Source: an uncultured Chlamydiae bacterium
GTDB lineage: Bacteria > Chlamydiota > Chlamydiia > Chlamydiales > 2-12-FULL-49-11
Direction: 5' to 3'
Length of the DNA stretch: 53,322 nucleotides
NCBI GenBank assembly: GCA_937996705.1
Contig: CALKUQ010000011.1
Location: 1 to 53,322 of the forward strand
A model generated the notes under the pieces. The model was not told the origin of the DNA, did no database searches, and saw nothing but the letters and a program-made list of their open reading frames with translations. A program made the translations under genes and the position numbers. Positions 33,137 through 41,240 of the stretch are shown one piece after another; position 1 is the stretch's first letter; every line of letters begins with the position of its first letter.

Positions 33137-33152
33137 TCTTTACTTTAGTTCG

Positions 33153-33286
33153 TTATCCAGAAGCTTGTACTAACACCTTCTGGATAAAAACACTTAATGA
33201 CAGGTGAAGGTTTCACTTGATTGGATGCTAAATTAACCAGTTTGAAATCAGAAATTTAGGTTAAATTCACTTCACTATAAGTGAAG
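33153..33286. other. Two hairpins in the 323-base gap before the MOMP-like gene
   Basis: An 11-bp perfect stem (TTATCCAGAAG 33153-33163 with CTTCTGGATAA 33177-33187) and a 7-bp stem (CTTCACT 33270-33276 with AGTGAAG 33280-33286). Neither has a T-run on the plus strand. The first may end transcription of copy B. The second precedes a GC-rich patch (33287-33303). I see no gene in 33137-33459. Confidence 0.5.
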
Positions 33287-33459
33287 CCGGTGCCGCGCGC
33301 GCAAGATTGGACACTAGGCGAGCAGGCGGCAAATTTAAAAATGGGGCGTAGTTGATGAAAAAACCAATTTTTAAAACACGAACAGTATAAGGGTTTTTTA
33401 TTGCTGAAAAATGTTCTTAAAGTCTATTGATTAGAAAACTAACAATAATTGAGGCGTTG

Positions 33460-34560
33460 ATGAATGCAATAGTAACATTTCTTGGTTCACTGTTTGCAAG
33501 TACAACACCATCCCCTACCATCACACCACTGCCACCGCCAACACAACATCAAGAATATTCAAGATTAGAGCCTAAGTGCAGGGCTGTCATGATTGAGATG
33601 TATGGGGATGCCCTTTTTTTGCAGCCTAATGGAAGTTTGCTTTCCTATGCTGCTGTTGACTATCCCTTTAAAGCCGATATTGCAGTTCCTGAAGATTCTC
33701 CAAATTGGGAAATTTATGAGCTCTATCCTAATTACGCCCCTGCTTTTAAAGTGGGGATGAAAATCAGATTTTCTGATTTAGATACAAATTTAGAGTTAAA
33801 TTGGGAACGTCTTTATACAAGCAAATCAGAGCGTCAGATAGCTCAAACCTCAGACGATTTGATTGGGCCTCTTTTTGACATTGGCCCGCAAGCTTCTCAT
33901 TATTCCGATTCGACCGGAGGGGTGACATTCCATTTTGATAGTGCAAATCTCCTGTTTGCACAGCAGTTTTGTGCATTTAAAAGATTGTATGTAAATATGT
34001 TTACTGGGGGCGCCTATGCTCGGATTAAGCAGACATTGAATAATAGATACGAAAATGTAAACACTCAAATTTCCAGGGAAATTGAATCCTATTCTACGTT
34101 TACAGGGGGGGGGCCGATGATGGGGTTTGATTTTGATTATAGAATCGCTGGGGGCTTTTTGTTTACAGGAACCTCTTCCCTTGGTTTGATAATTGGGCAA
34201 TCGCAAAATGGGACAACTTACAGCTCAGTAACCCCTGCCTTAGGGGAGGTGGGCAATCCAAGTCCGAATATTCAAAGGACAAAAGTTCCTAATAGGACAC
34301 AATTGGTCCCTGCCCTTGAAGAGAAATTAGGATTTTCTTATGGAGGGATGTTTAGTTGTTGTTCTCTTACTTTTGGATTCGGTTACCAGGCACAGATCTA
34401 TTTAAACGCGATTCAATCTGTGAATATGCAATCCCAATCTTATCCCGATCTTTTGCCCAGTCTTATTCCCAATTCTGGCCTATTCGGAAGTGGATTTTTA
34501 AGAGAGTTGAGTAACTACATTATGACTGGTCCTTACATCACCCTCGATATTGTCTTCTAG
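33460..34560 (+). CDS. MOMP-like outer-membrane beta-barrel (Lpg1974-type family)
   Basis: About 366 residues. ATG at 33460 has GAGG five bases upstream and gives a short hydrophobic leader (NAIVTFLGSLFAS); an upstream in-frame TTG at 33427 is the alternative. A proline/threonine-rich linker (TTPSPTITPLPPPT) follows. The remainder alternates hydrophobic and polar residues with motifs typical of the Legionella/Simkania MOMP-like family: MYGDALFLQPNG, FKVGMKIRFSD, GGGPMMGFDFDYRIAGG and LTFGFGYQAQIY. It ends TLDIVF with the terminal Phe used in barrel insertion. It would be a porin-like outer-membrane protein. The last 63 bases overlap the 3' end of the convergent MFS gene, so both C termini are encoded by the same DNA. 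Confidence 0.8.
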   Translation: MNAIVTFLGSLFASTTPSPTITPLPPPTQHQEYSRLEPKCRAVMIEMYGDALFLQPNGSLLSYAAVDYPFKADIAVPEDSPNWEIYELYPNYAPAFKVGMKIRFSDLDTNLELNWERLYTSKSERQIAQTSDDLIGPLFDIGPQASHYSDSTGGVTFHFDSANLLFAQQFCAFKRLYVNMFTGGAYARIKQTLNNRYENVNTQISREIESYSTFTGGGPMMGFDFDYRIAGGFLFTGTSSLGLIIGQSQNGTTYSSVTPALGEVGNPSPNIQRTKVPNRTQLVPALEEKLGFSYGGMFSCCSLTFGFGYQAQIYLNAIQSVNMQSQSYPDLLPSLIPNSGLFGSGFLRELSNYIMTGPYITLDIVF

Positions 34561-35817
34561 TCCGAATTTTTCACGGATGAAATAGGTGGCTAAAAATGAG
34601 AGGAAAAATCCGATGGGGAAGAGTAGAAAGGCGATAATGTAGTTTGCGTGAGAGTAGTAGGGGGCTCCATTAAACATCGTCCCTTTCCAATTCCAATCAA
34701 GGAGAGCTCCTGAAAGGGGTTGCATGATCATCGGAAGACCCATAATGATAACTGCTGCGATTCCCATAGAGGTTCCTGTGAGCTCTTTTGGGCTATTTTC
34801 TGTGATTAATGGATAGCCAAGAACTTGAGAGCTTGTTGAGAGGCCGAGGAGGAGGAAAAGAGAGGTAAGCATTACCTCCGAAGGGTGGGGTAAAATCATA
34901 ATGAGGGTCATAAGGATAATAGAAAGTAGGCTTCCCCACAGCATCAGCGGTTTTTTTCTTCCTAATTTATTGGAGAGGTAGCCTGTAAGAGGTGAGCCAA
35001 TGATTGTTCCCATAGAGACCATCCCAACAATAAAGGACGCTTTTGTTAGTGGTATGCCGTGTACTTGAGTGAGAAATAGGCTCCCCCAGACGGCCGAAAG
35101 AACCATGAGAGGCATGTTCATAAAGCAAGTAAAGAGGCCACATAAAATGTTTTGGGAATTAAGTACGCTTTTTTTCAGGCCGGTCCAGAAAGTAAAAGAA
35201 GAACTCTGGGTTGCTGGTTTGGGTCCATCGTGAACAAAGAGATAAATCAGCGCAAAAATCACCATGCCGATTCCAGCGTCACATGCGAGGGCGCTTCTCC
35301 AAGAAAACAGTTCAGCAATCAGGGAGACTGGGTATTGTGCAAAGACTGCTCCAGCCATTCCAATTGTAATGACAAGTCCAATAATTAGGGCCTGCTTCTC
35401 CTTCGAAAACCATCTAGCAATCAACATCATGCAAGATAAAAAGCAAAAGGCGTTTCCAATCCCCGATAGAAAGTGACAGATTGCAGCCTCTTTAAAAGTG
35501 GTTGCCATGGAAAATCCGAAAGTGCCGACGATACAGATGAGAAGAGCAGATAAGATGATTTTTCTTGTGGAAAATCGATCAAGAATGATTCCAGCGGGTA
35601 AAAGAAAAATGACGTCGGCTAGCAAATAACTTGCACAAAGTTTTCCAAAGCAAGCCCCTCCAATTTGGAGATCTTTCATTAAATAGGGGGAGATTGCGTT
35701 CATCATGTGAAATTGTACAAGTTCGTAGGCAAAGAAAAGCGAGGCTGAAAAGCAGACTAGGTAGGGGAGAAGTTTTTGAAAGATAGGGGATGGTATTGTT
35801 TTGATCCAAGTACTCAT
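34498..35817 (-). CDS. MFS transporter
   Basis: 439 residues with about twelve membrane segments. The MFS inter-helix signature is seen as GIILDRFSTRKIIL after segment 2, and a second copy as GYLSNKLGRKKPLML in the C-terminal half. Resembles the broad MFS family that includes chlamydial and rickettsial transport proteins; the substrate cannot be read from sequence. ATG 35817 overlaps the tdk stop by four bases (ATGA), so it is translationally coupled to tdk and is the last gene of the mcsA-to-MFS run. Its 3' end overlaps the convergent barrel gene by 63 bases. Confidence 0.9.
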   Translation of the reverse strand: MSTWIKTIPSPIFQKLLPYLVCFSASLFFAYELVQFHMMNAISPYLMKDLQIGGACFGKLCASYLLADVIFLLPAGIILDRFSTRKIILSALLICIVGTFGFSMATTFKEAAICHFLSGIGNAFCFLSCMMLIARWFSKEKQALIIGLVITIGMAGAVFAQYPVSLIAELFSWRSALACDAGIGMVIFALIYLFVHDGPKPATQSSSFTFWTGLKKSVLNSQNILCGLFTCFMNMPLMVLSAVWGSLFLTQVHGIPLTKASFIVGMVSMGTIIGSPLTGYLSNKLGRKKPLMLWGSLLSIILMTLIMILPHPSEVMLTSLFLLLGLSTSSQVLGYPLITENSPKELTGTSMGIAAVIIMGLPMIMQPLSGALLDWNWKGTMFNGAPYYSHANYIIAFLLFPIGFFLSFLATYFIREKFGLEDNIEGDVRTSHNVVTQLS

Positions 35818-36413
35818 ACAGTGATCTCCTCAGCAAGTTTAATTTTGTTTTTATAACATTTCATGCAAAGGGAGACGTAGCTCTCATTGCCCCCAATTTG
35901 GACTTGGGCTCCTGCTGTAACAGGATTTCCTGAGGCATCGATTCGCATATTCATGATCCCTTTTCTTCCGCACTGGCAAATGGTTTTAATTTCCGTTAAC
36001 TCTTCTGCCCAAGCAAGCAGATATTTGCTCCCTTCAAACGGCTCACCTAAAAAGTCTGTTCTTAATCCGTAGCAAAGGACCGCGATTCCAAGTTCTGTTG
36101 CAATATCTGAAAGTTCGGTCACCTGTGCTTTGTTTAAAAAATGAGCCTCATCGACAAGAATGCATTTTAGATTGTTCATTGTGTTTTTTCGCTCTTCTAG
36201 GTATTCAAAAAAATTTAATTCTTCATCAAAAGGGACCGCCTCTTGCTTGAGGCCGATTCGTGAATAAATAATTGTCGCCCCAAACCTTTGATCAATTTTG
36301 GGTGCAAATAAAATAGTTTGCATTCCTCGCTCTTGGTAGTTATAGCTTGCCTGCAAAAGAGTGGTGCTCTTCCCTGCATTCATCGCCGAATAATAGAAAT
36401 ACAACTTTGCCAC
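35814..36413 (-). CDS. tdk: Thymidine kinase
   Basis: Type II thymidine kinase, which salvages thymidine to TMP. P-loop SAMNAGKSTTLL (about residues 9-20), the Walker B-like CILVDEAHFLN and a zinc site (CQCGRKG... and CMKC near the C terminus). Length 199 is normal. The start is GTG at 36413 with AGG upstream; no ATG precedes the P-loop. The stop overlaps the MFS start. It lies 41 bases downstream of ispD in the same operon. Confidence 0.96.
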   Translation of the reverse strand: MAKLYFYYSAMNAGKSTTLLQASYNYQERGMQTILFAPKIDQRFGATIIYSRIGLKQEAVPFDEELNFFEYLEERKNTMNNLKCILVDEAHFLNKAQVTELSDIATELGIAVLCYGLRTDFLGEPFEGSKYLLAWAEELTEIKTICQCGRKGIMNMRIDASGNPVTAGAQVQIGGNESYVSLCMKCYKNKIKLAEEITV

Positions 36414-36454
36414 AAAAACCTACTTTTTTGTCCCATTGTAATACACTTGAGAAT

Positions 36455-37090
36455 TTACAAATAGAGGCTTTTGGCCAATTTATAATCGTGGGGGGTAGTG
36501 ATTTTAAAATTTTCATCACTGCCTATAACTATATGGATCTTGTGGCCGAGCTCAAAAACAAGAGAGCAGTCGTCAGTTGCATTGGTTTGAGAAGTTTTTT
36601 CGTGAGCCTCTTTAATCAGAGAGTAGGAAAAGCTTTGGGGGGTTTGTCCCCTCATGCACGAAGAGCGATCGGGAATCGAGGAAATTATCCCGTTTTTAAC
36701 AAAGACAATGGTATCTGTGGAGGGGATGCAGGTATTGACAGCTTGATGAATTTGTACCGCTTCCACATTTCTTTTTAAGATATCCTCTGACACAAAAGGC
36801 CTTACAGCGTCGTGAATTACAACAAAATCGGTCTCCCTTCCGCAGGCTAAAATGCCTTGATAAGAAGATTCTTGCCGTGTCTTACCCCCCGTTACGCTCC
36901 CAGGTAAAGGGTGATCTTTTGGGGTGACTAGAATAATTTCAGAAAAGAGGCCACTATTAAGAAAAGTAGAATAGGTGATTTCATAAATTTTTTTTCCCCC
37001 AATGTCTAAAAATTGTTTGGGGGTATTGTTTGAGGGGAGTCTTTGACCTGACCCCCCCAGGAGGAGGATTGCTTTGATTGTTTTAGCCAT
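36455..37090 (-). CDS. ispD: 2-C-methyl-D-erythritol 4-phosphate cytidylyltransferase
   Basis: Third step of the non-mevalonate isoprenoid pathway; transfers CMP to methylerythritol phosphate. The nucleotide-binding block is ILLLGGSGQRLPSNNTPKQF, with VVIHDAVRPFV and TDTIVFVKNG as further family blocks and RGQTPQSF and NATDDCSLV near the C terminus. Length 211 is at the short end of the family. It lies 15 bases after the LRR gene and 41 before tdk, all on the minus strand. Confidence 0.95.
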   Translation of the reverse strand: MAKTIKAILLLGGSGQRLPSNNTPKQFLDIGGKKIYEITYSTFLNSGLFSEIILVTPKDHPLPGSVTGGKTRQESSYQGILACGRETDFVVIHDAVRPFVSEDILKRNVEAVQIHQAVNTCIPSTDTIVFVKNGIISSIPDRSSCMRGQTPQSFSYSLIKEAHEKTSQTNATDDCSLVFELGHKIHIVIGSDENFKITTPHDYKLAKSLYL

Positions 37091-37105
37091 ACACGAAAAA
37101 GGGTA

Positions 37106-37975
37106 TCACGTAATAAGATTTTTTACCCCAAGATCTTTGGGGACTCTAGAGCGATTACCAGAATAGTTAAGATGGGTTAGCTGCAATCTATTTAAGTGGG
37201 GAGGGAATTTTGTCAATTCTAGACCGCTTAGGTCAAGTTCCTTTCCTCCAGATTCGTAGCATGCTATAATTCTCTCTTTTGCTTCAGCAGTATTAGGGCC
37301 TGCATCCCAATCTCTTAAATGCAGCCAAGTCTCAGTTTCTCCGAACATAATTGTGTCAGAGACCAAGGTGCGAACTTTGGGGAGTTTAGAAACCTCAGGC
37401 AAAACTAAATTTGGACAGTTGATGCATAAAAAAACATTAAGTTCTGGGAGCTCTTTCGGAGCAGAGATAAGGTAGGGATTATCACAGCAATCGAGGTACT
37501 GAACAGAGGTAGGGACTAAGATTTTTGTCAGGTAGTTGTTTTGACACTGTACTATAATAAGGTGATCCAACGAAGCTATACAACTAGGAAGGGGTCCTGA
37601 AACGCTTAATCCACTTAAGTCAAGTTCGTTGCTCTTTAGTAAGTAACAGTCTATGATCCGCTTTTTTGCTATTTCTGTATTTGGTCCTGCGTCCCACTCT
37701 GTAAGCCCTAATTTAGCCTCAACTTGTCGAAGATCACATCCCCCTGTTCGGATTAATATTTCGCGAAATATGTCAATTTTATCTAAAAGAAGTTCGTGCT
37801 CTGGGTCTCTTCCTATCGTGTTGAGGAGCCCTTCTAATTCTTTAGGTGAGATGCTTACTATTTTAGAAATGGCGGTTTTAGTGACTAATTCTCTTGTCCC
37901 ATCCTCTTTTGCAACTGTTGGATCATGCTCGTTCCAACTTCTTAATATTGTCAGAACTCGATGTATGGGGTCCAT
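37106..37975 (-). CDS. Leucine-rich-repeat protein with duplicated WDAGPNT module
   Basis: 289 residues, no signal peptide. A ~33-residue module is present twice: LTEWDAGPNT..AKKRIIDCY....ELDLSGL at 91-123 and LRDWDAGPNT..AKERIIACY....ELDLSGL at 219-252. Each copy leads into short leucine-rich repeats (for example LDHLIIVQCQNNYL and LQLTHLNYSGN), similar in style to the LRR heads of type III-secreted proteins such as IpaH/SspH. The N-terminal ~90 residues are helical and contain a degenerate WNEHDPT. No E3-ligase domain is present. ATG 37975 has AGGAG about seven bases upstream. It lies nine bases after the mcsB stop, inside an otherwise housekeeping operon. A host-directed role is inference. 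Confidence 0.8.
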   Translation of the reverse strand: MDPIHRVLTILRSWNEHDPTVAKEDGTRELVTKTAISKIVSISPKELEGLLNTIGRDPEHELLLDKIDIFREILIRTGGCDLRQVEAKLGLTEWDAGPNTEIAKKRIIDCYLLKSNELDLSGLSVSGPLPSCIASLDHLIIVQCQNNYLTKILVPTSVQYLDCCDNPYLISAPKELPELNVFLCINCPNLVLPEVSKLPKVRTLVSDTIMFGETETWLHLRDWDAGPNTAEAKERIIACYESGGKELDLSGLELTKFPPHLNRLQLTHLNYSGNRSRVPKDLGVKNLIT

Positions 37976-37984
37976 AATTTTCTC

Positions 37985-39025
37985 CTAATTAAAAAGTCCG
38001 GTTGGGTTAAGTTTTGAAACAGAGTTTCGCAAGTGAAGCGCACGGGATTGATTAATCGATTCTGTGTTAGTAAGCTCCAAAAGATGAGCTCTTCTGCACG
38101 AAAAAAAGAGATCAAAAAAGGCAAACTCTTCAGATGTTTCTAACCAGCCAAGTTTGGTTCCTAAGTAAACTAAACTTAAGGAGGATAGCGCTTCATTCAC
38201 TTCCAGGGAGTAGGCGCTTGAAAGGAGGCCAAATCCCCTAGCAATTTTTTCTTTAAGAATTTGGGTCTCTTCTAAAGTAAGGTTATTTCTTAATTTGAGC
38301 TCCTTTTCGACAAGGGAGTTTGCCTGAGCCTGAACAGATTTTACAATAGAATCTTCTGAGACCCCTAAGGTAAAGGCATTTTCCAGAAGGACAAAATCAG
38401 CAAGGTGTTCATCTTCATTCCCCAGACCTTTGACTGAAAGTTCCTCTGGAAGAGATTCTTCTATTTGAGCAAATTTTCCCAGATGTAGGATTGCGGGTAG
38501 GTGCAATAGGGCTCTGACTAAAAGGCCTGTTCCGCAGTTGGAAGGTTCTGAGGTAAGAAATCCGAATCTAGGGGAGTAGGAGAATGTGAGCTGTTTAGAA
38601 AGAGTTTGTTCAAGATTGGATAAAAATTTCCAAGGAATGGAAACATCGGAGTCAAAGGAGAGGTGGTGAAGGTGAAGGTGGTCCCCTAAATTAACAACGC
38701 CTAAAAATTTTGCGGTATTATCTACAATAAAGGCCCTTCCACTGTCTTGCTTTTCGAAACCTTCGCTTAACATAAAGTGCTCAAAGATAAGTTCTTTAAG
38801 GTGAGGGGAGAGTGAGTTGGAAGGGATAATTTGATGAGAGGGGAACGATTTTTCAATTTGTGCAAGGATTTCTTCGGCCTGTTTTGCATTAAGCTTGGCG
38901 GGAAAGAGATGAGATTCTAGATTTCTCCTCAAAAGAAAAAGTGTGGCAGGCCATATTGAGTCTTTGGCCCCAGACCATGGAGCATTTGAGGTAAAAGCGT
39001 TAGGAAGCTTTTGGTTCTTTTCCAT
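37985..39025 (-). CDS. mcsB: McsB-like protein arginine kinase homologue, apparently degenerate
   Basis: 346 residues of phosphagen-kinase fold, the McsB family that phosphorylates arginine in proteins in Firmicutes. Recognisable blocks: RRNLESHLFP, GFLTSEPSNCGTGLLVRA and LLHLPAI, ENAFTLGVSEDSIV and SCRRAHL. Compared with my recollection of Bacillus McsB, the SSRIRLARN segment reads ATLFLLRRN, the catalytic-Cys position TSCP reads TSEP with a Cys four residues later, and the RGIYGEGSE block reads KGLGNEDE. These changes remove several nucleotide-phosphate-binding residues, so activity is doubtful or altered. It overlaps mcsA by 26 bases. The pair near frr matches the chlamydial neighbourhood, though here other genes intervene. 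Confidence 0.88.
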   Translation of the reverse strand: MEKNQKLPNAFTSNAPWSGAKDSIWPATLFLLRRNLESHLFPAKLNAKQAEEILAQIEKSFPSHQIIPSNSLSPHLKELIFEHFMLSEGFEKQDSGRAFIVDNTAKFLGVVNLGDHLHLHHLSFDSDVSIPWKFLSNLEQTLSKQLTFSYSPRFGFLTSEPSNCGTGLLVRALLHLPAILHLGKFAQIEESLPEELSVKGLGNEDEHLADFVLLENAFTLGVSEDSIVKSVQAQANSLVEKELKLRNNLTLEETQILKEKIARGFGLLSSAYSLEVNEALSSLSLVYLGTKLGWLETSEEFAFFDLFFSCRRAHLLELTNTESINQSRALHLRNSVSKLNPTGLFN

Positions 39026-39533
39026 AGAGCTTCTCCGTTAAATGTTTAATTTGGTCTCGAAGAGATGCAGCTCTCTCAAAACTCTCGTAATTAACAGCTT
39101 CCGTTAGAGCTGATTGTAAGGATTCTAATTTTTTTACCCCCTCGTCAGATTTGGAAAATTCGGGAACTTTTCCGAGATGAATCGGGATAGATTTCTTTTT
39201 AAAAATGGAAGAGTCTGGTTTTAGGGGCACTTTTCCTGTTTCTGAAAGCTCGAGGGTAATAAACTCTTCAAAAGTTTGATAGCAATGGGGGCAACCTACG
39301 AAGCCTGAAATTGTTACCTCATTTAAATTGGTTTGACAATTTTTGCACATCTTGGTCTCTAATTCCTCTAGAGTAGCTTGAGAATCTGTCTCTAACGGCG
39401 TTCCAATATGGAGTTGTAATAGAGGGCAAACAGAACACATCCGGGAGCAGTGGATCTCTCCATCTCTTACTTTTTTATAGACAATATTCGCCTTTCTTGT
39501 GCACTGAGAGCAATCAAGCGGTCGCTCATCCAT
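39000..39533 (-). CDS. mcsA: McsA-like zinc-finger/UVR protein
   Basis: 177 residues; McsA activates McsB. Several CxxC zinc sites: CSQC near the start, CSRMCSVC, CKNC and CPHC. The C-terminal UVR (UvrB/C) helical motif is LQSALTEAVNYESFERAASLR with the last residues RDQIKHL; I give it split to keep it short. ATG 39533 has a near-perfect GAGGAGGTG seven bases upstream, the strongest ribosome-binding site in the operon. It is the first gene of mcsA-mcsB-LRR-ispD-tdk-MFS. The divergent promoter region (39534-39660) is very AT-rich. Confidence 0.92.
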   Translation of the reverse strand: MDERPLDCSQCTRKANIVYKKVRDGEIHCSRMCSVCPLLQLHIGTPLETDSQATLEELETKMCKNCQTNLNEVTISGFVGCPHCYQTFEEFITLELSETGKVPLKPDSSIFKKKSIPIHLGKVPEFSKSDEGVKKLESLQSALTEAVNYESFERAASLRDQIKHLTEKLYGKEPKAS

Positions 39534-39660
39534 AGAAACACCTCCTCTTCAGATTATCTATTTATAAAATAAAAATAATCGCAACATAATTAAAAATGTT
39601 TTACAAAAATTAACTTATTGTTAGAAGTATGAATATAAGGAATTACATTAGGTGGAAAAA

Positions 39661-39957
39661 ATGAAAAAAGTTCAATTTTTAATGGTCGGTTTATTAGCTT
39701 TAGGGGTTTGCTCATTGCAAGCGGTAAATCAGAAAGTGACTCATGTATTTAGTACAATACTTGCTGGTTACCAGGGAGATGCTTCTCTAGGCGACTCTTC
39801 AGACCAGCCTATGACACCTGCGGATAAAGCGGGTAATGGTGTGATGCAAAAAAAGCCAACTCAACCTCAACACCCTGAAGATAAAGATCCTAATGCCGCT
39901 CCAGCAGAAGAAGGGGAAGGTAGTGGGGACGAAGATTCAGATAATGAAGAAGATTAA
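39661..39957 (+). CDS. Small exported acidic protein
   Basis: 98 residues from ATG 39661, which has AGGTGG six bases upstream. Signal peptide KKVQFLMVGLLALGVCSLQA, then a polar region and a strongly acidic C-terminal tail (EEGEGSGDEDSDNEED). I do not recognise it. The tail resembles calcium-binding or charge-buffering tails but nothing specific. It overlaps the next gene by 14 bases and is divergent from mcsA. Both genes encode exported proteins and are probably translated together. Confidence 0.75.
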   Translation: MKKVQFLMVGLLALGVCSLQAVNQKVTHVFSTILAGYQGDASLGDSSDQPMTPADKAGNGVMQKKPTQPQHPEDKDPNAAPAEEGEGSGDEDSDNEED

Positions 39958-40330
39958 AAATATTTGTTGGGCCATGTTATTGATACCCTGTTCCCTAACG
40001 GCAGCTCTTTCCGAGCTTCCGGATAAAGGAGGCAATTATCAGGAAGATTCAGAACAATTAAAAACTGTTCACGAACTTCCTACATCTGAGCAACAGGTAT
40101 ATCAACGGCTTGGCCCTCTTTATCAAAAAATTTATCTCTATGCCTTTAATAATGAAGAGAGGCATAGGGTTATTGTCTACATGTCTAGAGGGTTAACCCC
40201 TTATGAGGCAATTAATACCATTCTCCGAGCAGAAGATCGCAAGTATAGTAAAGCTCCTCCGAAAGGAAAATCGATAACTCCCTCAGAGCGCTCGGCAAAA
40301 AGCGCCACTCAGCCCCAAGAAGTTTATTGA
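39944..40330 (+). CDS. Small exported protein of unknown function
   Basis: 128 residues from ATG 39944, chosen because it gives a clear signal peptide (KKIKNICWAMLLIPCSLTAA). An earlier in-frame ATG at 39893 would put 17 charged residues in front of it. The mature protein has a helical core (YQRLGPLYQKIYLYAF, then HRVIVYMSRGLTPYEAI) and a basic, polar tail. The family is not recognised. It overlaps the preceding acidic-tail gene; acidic and basic tails on adjacent products may indicate a pair that binds. It ends 14 bases before the convergent protease gene. Confidence 0.7.
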   Translation: MKKIKNICWAMLLIPCSLTAALSELPDKGGNYQEDSEQLKTVHELPTSEQQVYQRLGPLYQKIYLYAFNNEERHRVIVYMSRGLTPYEAINTILRAEDRKYSKAPPKGKSITPSERSAKSATQPQEVY

Positions 40331-40344
40331 AGTGTTGCCTAATG

Positions 40345-41223
40345 TTATAGTGCTAGCATGGGGTAGGTGAAAAAGAAGAAGTGGCAAGTGTTTACAAAAA
40401 AGTGGGTTAATATAGCACTTTCGATTTTGCCTGTAATTTGATAGACAGTTCCATATAGGATGCTTGCTACAAAAACAAGGGAAAGAAACGAGAGATTTTG
40501 GATAAAAAAGAGGTGGATGAGGGTGAAGAGAAGCGAGATTGCCAGGACGGCAAAAACCCCGCCAAAACGATTGTTTAAATTTTTTGAGATCTCATGTTGT
40601 AAAAAGCCCCTGTAGAAAACTTCTTCAGGAATAATAATGAAAAAAATCTGTATTGTGAGCCATGTGAGAGAGATAAGGGGTAGTTTCGGGTCCCATTTTA
40701 TAATTTGAAGATAGCTTGAAAGGGATAAAATAACCAAGGAGCTAAAAATCATCCAGGGGAGTGCTATGAAAAGGGTTCTTTGGAGCTCTTTTTTCGATCG
40801 AACTACAGGTGTATACAGGGCTAAAATCAGTAGGGCTACAACGGCTTTATCATAATTGGCATAGATATTTATTGGAATGGCATCAATGCTCGCTCTCCAA
40901 TTAGGAAAGAGCAAAATATTATTAAACCCTTTTACGAAGTGAGTATAGAGAGCAATTGTAATAATAGCAGCGGTTAAAGAGGAAAAGAGTCTCCAAAAAC
41001 CAGAGAGGTCTTTAGAGGAAAAATAGTAACAGACTCCGACCGCGGAAATTGGTATAAGCGATTGAAGGTCAATAAGATTTCCGTAATAGGCAAAGGAGAG
41101 TGAGAGGGCTAAGAGAGGGCCCCATACCCAAAATTTTCGGTAGATCCAAATCGATATAAGAGCTAAAATGATGGTTCCATATCCGATTGCTCCTAGCGGG
41201 TGCTTAAAAAAAAGCTCAATCAT
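40345..41223 (-). CDS. CPBP-family intramembrane metalloprotease
   Basis: About 293 residues with roughly eight membrane segments. The protease motifs of the CAAX/CPBP (Abi) family are present: PEEVFYRGFLQHEI (EExxxR), a conserved His in LLFTLIHLFF and a third motif LTHFFVNTCH. These residues would bind the metal in the membrane. Family roles range from prenyl-protein processing to bacteriocin immunity; the substrate here is unknown. ATG 41223 is chosen; an in-frame TTG at 41334 would run deep into the divergent pgeF gene. Only 17 bases separate the two divergent start codons. Confidence 0.85.
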   Translation of the reverse strand: MIELFFKHPLGAIGYGTIILALISIWIYRKFWVWGPLLALSLSFAYYGNLIDLQSLIPISAVGVCYYFSSKDLSGFWRLFSSLTAAIITIALYTHFVKGFNNILLFPNWRASIDAIPINIYANYDKAVVALLILALYTPVVRSKKELQRTLFIALPWMIFSSLVILSLSSYLQIIKWDPKLPLISLTWLTIQIFFIIIPEEVFYRGFLQHEISKNLNNRFGGVFAVLAISLLFTLIHLFFIQNLSFLSLVFVASILYGTVYQITGKIESAILTHFFVNTCHFFFFTYPMLAL

Positions 41224-41240
41224 AAAATTACGATAGAGAA

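Noticed and set aside
36347..36778. 143-codon plus-strand frame across the tdk/ispD junction
   Set aside because: It is antisense to two clearly identified enzymes and has no recognisable domain.
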